Below, one piece after another: positions 55,766 through 64,000 of a DNA stretch of 64,000 nt (the stretch's first letter is position 1; the number at the start of each line of letters is the position of its first letter). Location: NCBI RefSeq assembly GCF_023898315.1, contig NC_064614.1, forward strand, positions 381,981,348 to 382,045,347, read 5' to 3'. The translations under genes and the position numbers were made by a program. The stretch is from Schistocerca nitens. Taxonomy: Eukaryota > Arthropoda > Insecta > Orthoptera > Acrididae. The notes beneath the pieces were generated by a model. That model was not told the origin of the DNA, did no database searches, and was given only the letters and a program-made list of their open reading frames with translations.

Positions 55766-57172
55766 CACTACTGGCCATTAAAATTCCTACACCAAGAAGA
55801 AATGCAGATGATAAACGGGTTTTCATTGGACAAATATATTATACTAGAACTGACATATGATTACGTTTTCACGCAATTTGGGTGCATAGATCCTGAGAAA
55901 ACAGTATCCAGAACAACCATCTCTGGCCGTAATAACGGCCTTGATACACCTGGGCATTGAGTCACACAGAGCTTGGATGACGTGTACAGGTACAGCTGCC
56001 CCTGCAGCTTCAACACGATACCACAGTTCATCAAGAGTAGTGACTGGCGTATTGTGACGAGCCAGTTGCTTGGCCACCATTGACGAGACGTTTTCAGTTG
56101 GTGAGAGATCTGGAGAATGTGCTGGCCAGGGCAGCAGTCGAACATTTTCTGTATCCAGAAAGGTCCGTACAGGACCTGCAAAGTGCGGTCGTGCAGTATC
56201 CTGCTGAAATGTAGGGTTTCTCAGGGATCGAAAGAAGTGTAGAGCCACGGGTCGTAACACATCTGAAATGTAACGTCCACTGTTCAAAGTGCCGTCAATG
56301 CGAACAAGAGGTGACCAAGACGTGTAACCAATGGCATCCCATACCATCACGCCGGGTGATACGACAGTATGGCGATGACGAATACACGCTTCCAGTGTGC
56401 GTTCACCGCGATGTCGCCAAACACGGATGCGACTATCAAGATACTGTAAACAGAACCTGATTTCATCCGAGAAAATGACGTTTTGTCACTCGTGCACCCA
56501 GGTTCGTCGTTGAGTACACCATCGCAGGCGCTCCTGTCTGTGATGCAGTGTCAAGGGTAACCGCAGCCATGGTCTCCGAGCTGATAGTCCATGCTGCTGC
56601 AAACGTCGTCGAACTGTTCGTGCAGATGGTTGTTGTCTTGCAAACTTCCCCATCTGTTGACTCAGGGATCGAGACGTGCCTGCACGATCCGTTACAGCCA
56701 TGCAGATATGATGCCTGTCATTTCGACTGCTAGTGATACGAGGCCGTTTGGATCCAGCACAGCGTTCCGTATTACCCTCCTGAACCCACCGATTGCATAT
56801 TCTGCTAACAGTCATTGGATCTCGACCAACGCGAGCAACAATGTCGCGATACGATAAACCGCAATCGCGATAGACTACAATCCGACCTTTATCAAAGTCG
56901 GAAACGTGATGGTACGCACTTCTCCTCCTTACACGAGGCATCACAACAACGTTTCACCAGGCAACGCCGGTCAACTGCTGTTTGTGTATGAGAAATCGGT
57001 TGGAAACTTTCCTCATGTCAGCACGTTTTAGGTGTCGCCACCTGCGCCAACCTTGTGTGAATGCTCTGAAAAGCTAATCATTTGCATATCACAGCATCTT
57101 CTTCCTGTGGGTTAAATTTCGCATCTGTAGCACGTCATCTTCGTGGTGTAGCAATTTTAATGGCCAGTAGTG
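55766..57172 (-). mobile_element. Complete Tc1-like transposon, family C
   Basis: 1407-bp element. CACTACTGGCCATTAAAATT at 55766 matches the reverse complement of the 57172 end over ~30 bp with two differences. TA flanks both sides (55764-55765 and 57173-57174). The transposase is on the minus strand and is interrupted by one stop. Otherwise the copy is well preserved. Confidence 0.95.
55844..56944 (-). pseudogene. Tc1-like transposase (DD34E) with a single nonsense codon
   Basis: One frame of 367 codons from ATG 56944 (MMPRVRRRSAYHHVSDFDKG) to the stop at 55844-55846. It is open apart from TGA at 56486-56488 (codon 153), just before the first catalytic Asp. HTH region: RIVVYRDCGLSYRDIVARVG and DPMTVSRICNRW. 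Catalytic residues: Asp at codon 160 (VIFSDEIRF), Asp 249 (FQQDTARPH) and Glu 284 (DLSPTENV), with 34 residues between the last two, the Tc1 standard. The C-terminus is slightly longer than usual. The stop separates the DNA-binding and catalytic halves, so no active enzyme is expected without readthrough. Confidence 0.95.
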
Positions 57173-57179
57173 TATACAC

Positions 57180-57480
57180 AGACGATATCAAGCGTAGAAA
57201 GGGCGTGGTGGCTGGGACTGCGGATAAAACCCTGGGTGGATTGGAAGGGCAGGAGCTGGAGTGTGTGCGCCGCGACCTATCAGCACGTGCCAGCAGCAGC
57301 AGCAGCAGCAGCAGCCAGCAGCGCCGGCATTGCGTCGCCCGAGGGCAGCGGCGCGGTAAGGCGCTTTAGCGGCCCGCCTGGGTTGGGGGGAGGCATTGTC
57401 CCTGGCTCTGCAGCTCACCAGATCACCGTAAGCCGGCAGGGCCAGCCCGCCTCACACCCACCTCTCTTTTTGTCTCTACA
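57180..57480 (+). other. GC-rich island with CAG repeat
   Basis: GC- and CpG-rich sequence with a (CAG)n-like run at 57292-57318. The plus-strand ORF 57170-57637 crosses it and encodes a poly-alanine stretch followed by Gly/Ser/Pro-rich residues; a GTAAGG at 57356 could be a splice donor. It may be a CpG-island promoter or a first exon of a host gene, but no other exon was found. Confidence 0.4.
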
Positions 57481-58727
57481 TGCAAACCTGCTGATGGCCC
57501 GCTGCCACTGGTCGCTGCTTCATATTCCCGCTCACGTCATAGCGGCGTTGAATGAGAGTTCAGGAGTCAGGTGTTTGTTGTCAGTGCTCTGTTTCGACTC
57601 ATTTGTGTGGACATTTTTGTGTGTGTGGTACAATTAGAGTGGGAAATATGATTTTCTGGCTTATGTGGTAGTAGAGTGTATGTAATATAGGATATCACAA
57701 CCATGTTTTTTACTAGAATTGATAATTTTTTTTCAAATGAACACTATGTACGTGTCATTTTGACGAAATCTTAGGAAGTGCGGAAATCCATCTAATAATA
57801 GAACTGAAAAGAACGTTATGAAGTTAATGTTATTACTATTATTATTATTGTTTTAACTACCTAGTGACCAAGTGACAATTACAGTTCCTTCTCATTTGCT
57901 CTTCTCTTTTCCTGGAAAATGCTTTAATCTATACAGCATGTCTCTCTGTTCTTCCTTCAGACCAACTATTTTCGTACTGCTTCTGCCTTGGGAACCTCAA
58001 AAATTTATCACTTGTCTTCTGAAAATGTCTCAGTCTGTTGCCTCTTCTGGCATTGTGTTCTGTATTTCTTAATCTCTGTTAAATTATTGGATCCATGTAG
58101 TCGTTATTTTCTTTCTGAGATATCGCCTAAAATCTGTTTTGTCAGCCTATTGTCATTTATAGTCATAAATGTACAAAAATGTCAGTTTTCTTACTGTTTC
58201 TGTTACTTTCTCTATATTTTGGTTATTCATGTATTTCCTCATTGTTTCTTAACTTCTGCTGTGCTATATCTTTGGCTGGTTAAAAACGTAATTATTTTCA
58301 GTAGGAAACACATAATAAAATGAAGTTAAAGACTATTAAACAACGCCTTCAGCCACTAATATTTTTTATTACACTGCACTATACATTGCAGACACACCTT
58401 CAGATGTATCCAGATACACCAGGACACAAATTATACGAACTCTAACTGTTTGGACCACCAGTTATCCTAATCGCTTTAACGAAAATGAATATTTTCCTAT
58501 ACAACTGAAAGTAATGGTATTGTTCGATAGTTATTACGGTATACAGTTCACCGTATTTTTCTTTATCATTCTAAAATCAGTTCGCAGCGAATCTATTAGC
58601 AGACAAAATCTTCCAGTGGTTAATCAATACAGTACGCACACTTTTGTACGCACAATACGCACATTGTTGTGTTTGTGATGCCTGCGTTCCGTCTACCGTG
58701 TCTCTTGGTTTGTGCGTGGGGAACATC
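57481..58727. other. No recognisable gene
   Basis: Includes an (ATT)n-like tract near 57832-57850 and a T-rich ORF (57988-58323) without recognisable domain. Confidence 0.45.
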
Positions 58728-59420
58728 AACAATTTCAGAAAAAAAAGCCTCGAGCCTGTCCTCGAGAATGAAGACGAGAGCAAAGGCTCACTGACAACAG
58801 AATTTAGTAGTGAAAAACTATCAGCAGACCCTAGAGCAGCGGAATATTTATTGAAAAATTCAAAACTTAAGCATAATCTTATGATTCTGAGTTTCTAGAC
58901 AACAGAGATAAGACAAGCCTAATTTGAAAGTCTTTACCTGAAACGACATTAGCTTTCGAAAGAGGAACTTTAAAGACCGTATTAAAAGGCTGAAATGAGC
59001 TAACTCTACAGCAAACCACAAAATACCTCTAATATAAAACTTCTAAGCTTTCAAAAATGTTAAAAACTTCCCTTCTTTTTCAAGAACCAACCAAAAGCCT
59101 GGGTGATAGCTATTTTGTTTTGTAAATGGTACGATTCAATATTCAAACCTGAAGTAAAAAAAAAATCACTATTCTTTTCCTGCCGCCAAACGTAACGAGT
59201 TTGCTCCTATTAATGGATCAGTCGGTTGTCGAAACTATGAAGCGACAGTAAAGAAGACAACTGTTGAGGAAGCTTTGAAAATGAAGAGGAGATGGAAATG
59301 AAGAAGGCATTGCGAATCATCACCAAAAATTTGATTTAAAAGACTGCTCTTACATGGCACCAGAAGCGTAGAAGTTGGTGAAGACGACCACTTTGAAAGT
59401 ACTTGGACTAAATTGAAAGG
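58728..59420 (+). pseudogene. Tigger/jerky-like (pogo group) transposase remnant
   Basis: Ordered fragments of a pogo-group DDE transposase: SSEKLSADPRAAEYLLKNSK (58805-58865), LAFERGTLKTVLKG (near 58950-58995), FFFKNQPKAWVIAILFCKWY with SIFKPEVKKK (59070-59165), LPPNVTSLLLLMDQSVVETM (59180-59240) and LKDCSYMAPEA (59335-59370). The LPPNVTSL-x-x-x-MDQ block carries the last catalytic Asp of Tigger elements. The segment with the first two Asp residues is missing or unrecognisable, and stops and frameshifts are frequent. Ancient copy. Resemblance is by eye. Confidence 0.7.
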
Positions 59421-60755
59421 GGTTTCAACCAAGGATGAGGTACAGAAGATGAAGATGAAAGAAGAAGCGCGAAAAGGAAGAGGAAGAAAGAGAAGCGAAA
59501 GGGGACGAACTGACACTATATGTAGGTACAGTACGGTACACAACCTAAACAAAAATGTTTCCTAGTTATTAAATTAATATTACAGTAGTAGGTGTACACA
59601 ATTTTGGCTTTTTTCTTTTTTTTTCTTTAGAAATGACCTGTTTACATGATTTCTCCAATTGTTCGGATATTTGATTATACGGAGAGAGTCTCGTCTCGAG
59701 TCATCCACGTAATTGGAGTTCTACTGTACTTTCATTAATTCTCTTGCTCTTAAGTGAGGTAACCCTTCAGAATAGAGCGTTCTTGTTAGTAATAGGCTGA
59801 ATGTTAAATTTGGAAATTATGAAACAAGAAAAGGAATGAAAACGGGAATAACTGAAAAACTACTCAAGCTGAGTAGAACATTCCTGTATATTGTAACTTA
59901 ATGCTGATAATTATGTATCATAACACAACATCACTTCGTTCAAGCCTTTCATGTTTATCTATAGATGTAAACAGTTCACACATACGATATAAGACAGAGT
60001 TCACAATGATGTGGGATACACGGGGGTTTCATTACTCGGTTTTGCGGGAGGTACAGGATTCTTAAGGTATCGTATTCTTCGAGTTTCAGATGAGGGAACA
60101 GTTGGTACGGGATACGTGTGGTATAGGGTAATCAGATACGGAAAGCGAGAAGGATTTGAACGAAGCAATAAAATATGGGATGGATGGAGGTTCATAAAAC
60201 ATTTGCATAGGTACGGATAGAATGGATGAAGATCACTTAGGTATGTTTGATGATTATAGGATTTAGTCCACAAGTTCTGCCGGATACTGATTTCATTTTA
60301 TTGTGTGTCTCCTTATGGGCTGTTAATAGATGATACTTCCAAGACACCTTTTCATCCAGTTTTTGTCCAAGTTATTTTAAATACTTCAGTGCGGTGTATT
60401 GGCCGTTTGTGAGCAGTGAAACTTCACGTGGGTTTGCTTATAACTGTTGCTCAGGCTTTTGAAGGATTGATGCAGAGGACCTGTTTCTTACACCAGGAGG
60501 TGAAAATATTAGAATGGAATTGGAGGGATCGTTGGGACGAACCGAGTACGTAGGGCAGCATGGAAACTAATGTTATCAGTGTACTGAAGTTGGTACATGC
60601 GAAGGAAAGACTTAGAAACGTTAGTTGTCTATGGCAGGTAGTGAAATGTATTTTTTAAAGTTTTTAAGGTGGAAGAGAATGAAACATGGTATAGAAACAC
60701 AGTCGATTCCTCTCAAATAACATTTAAAGACGTCGCAGCACTACTTTGTTTTCGA
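59421..60755. other. No recognisable gene
   Basis: A purine-rich stretch at 59440-59510 may continue the transposon remnant. No other feature. Confidence 0.45.
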
Positions 60756-60759
60756 CCTC

Positions 60760-61190
60760 CGGTCGGTCACGAAATGGAAACCAGTCAAAATCAAAAACGT
60801 TTTATTTTCAGCAGTTAGCCACACCTTGCAGCTACGTCTCAACACATACGCCGTTCTGACTTAGATACAGTCGGAGAGGGTACCAACTTTCCAATACCCT
60901 CATCATAGGTGGCAGTCGCCTGTGCTTTTTGCCAATTTTATGCGGTGGTCTGCAGTTCGTTGTCTGTGCCAAGATGTTGTCTTCATAGCCAGCGGTTCAT
61001 GTGAGTAGAGATGACTATCAGAAGGCTGTATGATGGGTGATCAAACGCTTACCATCGAAAACGCTACTGGAGCGTCCTTGTTGCACCTGCAGTGTGCGAC
61101 CAAGCATTGTCGTGAAGAAGGAGACGCATGACAGTTACGTCCTGTGGGCTGCATGAAATCAGGCGGAACACTTGGCGGGAGATTCTGTGC
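60760..61190 (-). pseudogene. Mariner (SETMAR-type) transposase C-terminal remnant
   Basis: On the minus strand, VMRLLLHDNAWSHTAGAT (near 61135-61080) corresponds to the second catalytic Asp region (LHDNARPH). IGTDNELQTTA, then KAQATAT and DEGIGKLVP (near 60975-60885), correspond to the mariner C-terminus (DNELQ...W...QAA.FY.EGI.KLV.R). The intervening part with the third Asp is deleted or decayed. Stop codons occur in the frame. Inactive. Confidence 0.65.
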
Positions 61191-62590
61191 TTTAGGCATC
61201 TTTACCTGTTTATTGTGTGCTATTGCGGCGGCGCTGTTTCTTTCTTCCATTACCTGCACTTACCTGTGAACTCGTTGAAGCAGATCGCCAGTAGGAAAGC
61301 CGAGCAGAAACCTACCGTACTGCAACTCGCACCAGGCTGCATACAATGTAACTATTCAAAGAATCGGGAAAAGGTCTTAATTTTTAATATAAGGTGGAAA
61401 TACTGGCAAAACTTTGATATATTGTGAAATTTGATAACGTACACGTTCACTGACAAGCCCATGCTAGTCTTAACACAATCGTGCACAAAACCTTTCGTTC
61501 ACGTCAGCAAGATTATGGTAACGTTTCTCCCTAAATCTGAACAGCTACTAAGCATGGAGAGTTCTTAAATGAAAATGCTCGCCATACTATTAAGTTTATA
61601 TCGATGTCTAATGCATTTAAGTTTTTAGTCACCGACCTGCTCAATGTGCAACGCAGAATTGCCGTCTTTTCTCATACACAAGAGTACTTAAAAATCAGTA
61701 CTTTCTGAAAAAACACACTGGAATAAATACACCTTCAGTTTAAAACGCTTTTGGAGCATGTAGCACAACTAAAACCGGCAAATTATAACTTCCTTCGGAG
61801 CTGATACTACACACAACCGTACCATTGAAAGGGGCTGGGCTCCGACTACTTTAGACTTCTGTAAGCATTCTATATCTCCAAGAGAAAAGACGCGCGAAGA
61901 TACTCCGTTCTGATTGGTCAGTTTTCTTTAAGGCCAATAGAAAACCATTATTCTCCCGCGTTAGCCCGCGCCTTTCATGACTAACCAATCGAACTGTACT
62001 TCTCCCCGAAATAAATATTTAACATTCTGATATTTTGTTTATTCTTTACGTTATTAACTATCTTCATTTGCACTCGAATTAGCTTTCCTTTTACCACAAA
62101 CTTACTAAACACATAATGATACAAAATTCCCCGTCGTCTGCATTGACACCGTCTTAAAACTGTCTCACACTAGTTTGTACAGCGTTCATCAGTAGAACAA
62201 TGATCTACATATTTACTTTAGACCACATTCACGCATCATTCACACTACTAAAACGCATCTACAGAACCGTACAAACATAAATAAACAGAATAGTCTTCAA
62301 GAAATAAATATAACAATTCACGAAAACATTCTATTGACCTGTTTCTTGAATGTCTCTGTGCACTGCTGGACACTAGTGGTCAAAATTCTTAACTACATTA
62401 TAATTTTTTTGTTTAGTCCTGTCCGCTATTGTCCTCTAGCAGATGAAAATTAGAACTGCGTACTCGACTGAACCCGCTTCAGACCATCTATCACTGTGCA
62501 TGCATGAGTCATTCTCCCGATACACAGGCTCTAGACAGGAGCGATATGAGGCGCCACGCCTCACTATCAGTTGTTGCAACTCTGTTAACG
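61191..62590. other. No recognisable gene
   Basis: No feature that I can support. The short ORF 61128-61427 has no domain. Confidence 0.45.
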
Positions 62591-62593
62591 ATA

Positions 62594-62701
62594 AGTTTCT
62601 TCTCTTGTAAAATCTATTTCAGTCTTACTCAGAATTTTGTCGAAAAATCCGTGCTCAGAATTCTGAATAAGTCTGAAATTGATTTTACACCAGAAGAAAC
62701 T
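62594..62701. repeat. Inverted duplication of Penelope coding sequence
   Basis: 62594-62636 is the reverse complement of 62659-62701 (43 bp, about five mismatches) around a ~22-bp spacer. On the plus strand the right arm encodes NKSEIDFTPEET; on the minus strand the left arm encodes SKTEIDFTREET. The two copies therefore point away from each other (5' to 5'). Confidence 0.9.
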
Positions 62702-64000
62702 ACCTTGTTGGAAAAAGGACTTAAATACAATGTAACGCCTAACCTGTAAGATAAAAATATAGTAGAAAGTATGACTGTAGATCTTAAAATAGGCCTTAAC
62801 AGCGTCACAGTAGACGCTTCTTGACAAAAGAGGGTAGCTCACGATGTACATAGTATTTTTGAGAAACATGCAACTAAAAACTCCTGTCATTATGATTGTG
62901 ATAAGAAATTGATTAAAAATATTAACCTCAAGCTAAAAGAAAACAGTGCCCATATAATGAAGTCTGACAAAGGGAATACTGTAATCCTTGCTACTCAGAA
63001 CGAATATGTGTCTAAAAGACAACAGTTTTTTGACGAGAATAATGTTTCGGAGCTAGATGAGGATTCGACCTCCTGATACAAAAAGAAATTAGGCTTGCCG
63101 TTAACAGCGCTACGATATTGCTTAAACCATTTAATAGAAAACAGCTAATTGAAATAAATCCACAGGCCGCAAAATTGCGTTCCCAGCATAAAGTACAAAA
63201 AAGTCACCATCCGATATCTTCGGTTGTGAATATTATGAACACGAAACAATTAAGAAATCCTTTGTTTTTCGAAATAGTTATTCTGGAGTCAATAATAAAA
63301 ATCTAATCAGTAAAATCGAAGATCTGCCGTGTGACCAAGAGACTTGTTTTCATTAGATATTACGAACCTGTTGAAACAACCATTGACATCGTTGAAAGCA
63401 ATCTACGTAAAAGTTAAAAAAAAAAAGATATTTCTGATGAGCAAAGCACTGATCTAATTCGCTTGCTAAGAACAGTAATAAAATACAACTATTTTGTTTT
63501 CAATGGCAAACTATACCATCAGCCTGACGGTCTGACAATAGGTAACCCACTGACAGGCATCGTGGCCGATACTTTCATTAATTCGCTGGAAGAAAAATTC
63601 TTCAATAATTTTTCAGCTGCTGATCTGGGTATTTGGTCTTATGATCGGTACGTAGATGACATTTCTATCAAATACGGTGGTTCCCTGAAGGAATTCAGCA
63701 GTTGTTTGAAATTTTTAACAGTCTTCATGAAATCATCAACTTCACTTATAAATCAGAAAATAACAACGGTCAGCTTAATTACTTGGACTTCAGTATTGCT
63801 ATTGATGACCACAGACGTTCTTTCGGTATTTTTCGAAAACCCATTAATACAGATCAAATTGTGCCCGCTAATTCAGAGCATCCTCATTCCCGTAGCAGAG
63901 TATTTTTCCATTCAGTCATTCATCTAGCAGTTTCTGTATCTTTGTCACCTGTCAAGCTTAATGAAGAGATAAATATTATGAAAACTATTGCAGTTAATAA
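62648..64000 (+). pseudogene. Penelope-like reverse transcriptase, decayed
   Basis: N-terminal region: ILNKSEIDFTPEETTLLEKG and KYNVTPNL (to TAA 62747-62749), then HIMKSDKGNTVILATQNEYV (near 62955-63015) and INPQAAKLRSQHKVQ with HPISSVVN (63150-63230). The catalytic part is in one frame from 63463: NGKLYHQPDGLTIGNPLTGI, then IVADTFINSLEEKFF and the active-site motif RYVDD (63646-63660). A one-base frameshift near 63715 moves the frame, after which LNYLDFSIAI and FRKPINTDQIVP follow, the expected post-RT blocks. Stops near 62823, 63076 and elsewhere. The GIY-YIG endonuclease, if present, lies beyond the window. Confidence 0.85.

Larger units (their letters stand above)
62594..64000 (+). mobile_element. 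Penelope-like element, 5' part with inverted tip, running off the window
   Basis: Coding similarity to Penelope-like retroelements starts near 62648 and continues past base 64000. The left tip carries a short reversed copy of the same coding sequence (62594-62636). The copy is decayed. Penelope-like elements often show such inverted or partial 5' duplications. Confidence 0.85.

Noticed and set aside
58577-58783. Minus-strand ORF at 58577-58783
   Set aside because: Overlaps the plus-strand Tigger-like remnant, which explains the sequence better.

Overview
This window reads as repeat-dominated intergenic DNA from a large insect genome, most probably an orthopteran close to the Schistocerca grasshoppers. 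The main evidence is a tRNA-headed SINE present in about a dozen copies. Its body, as I remember it, is extremely common in Schistocerca genomes, but I could not run a search to confirm this. Other evidence comes from Tc1/mariner, CR1-like, R1-like, RTE-like, Penelope-like and LTR elements, several with textbook target-site duplications (TSDs). I found no convincing host protein-coding gene, rRNA, functional tRNA, CRISPR array or bacterial operon. Almost every codable stretch belongs to a mobile element or an endogenous virus-like fragment.

Layout. 1-791: 3' end of an RTE-like LINE. 792-1514: Tc1 remnant. 2190-3106: internally deleted mariner with both ends. 5233-5529 and 6081-6455: foldback repeats. 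6457-6812: mariner tail. 7032-8426: Tc1 element interrupted by a SINE. 10982-13597: a 2.6-kb DNA transposon with ~200-bp inverted ends and a decayed pogo-like transposase. 14290-15990: CR1-like LINE with an SGNH-hydrolase ORF1. 15773-19532: large inverted duplication around an R1-like LINE, peppered with nested SINEs. 21762-22427: near-perfect palindrome with tRNA-like arms. 23442-23829: dimeric SINE.

23.8-30.7 kb is nearly featureless AT-rich DNA with one SINE. 30743-31802: decayed rosa-like transposase. 32269-34936: very AT-rich block that looks like an eroded fragment of a Polinton/adintovirus-like DNA virus, with capsid-like genes on the minus strand and a packaging-ATPase-like gene on the plus strand. 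38312-46250: young LTR retrotransposon on the minus strand, with LTRs identical by eye, a tRNA-Lys primer site, intact Gag and protease, but no reverse transcriptase or integrase. 47390-48330: degenerate tandem repeat.

49.7-57.2 kb is a cluster of Tc1-like elements: two decayed copies of one family, one complete copy with an intact transposase (51701-53122), and one complete copy broken by a single stop codon (55766-57172). 58728-59420: Tigger/jerky-like remnant. 60760-61190: mariner remnant. 62594 to the window end: Penelope-like element with an inverted duplication at its 5' end.

The genes do not form a pathway; they are independent parasites. The only machinery that looks able to act now is the Tc1 transposase at 51945-52967 on its own element, and possibly the LTR element if another copy supplies reverse transcriptase and integrase. 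The SINEs would depend on a LINE elsewhere.
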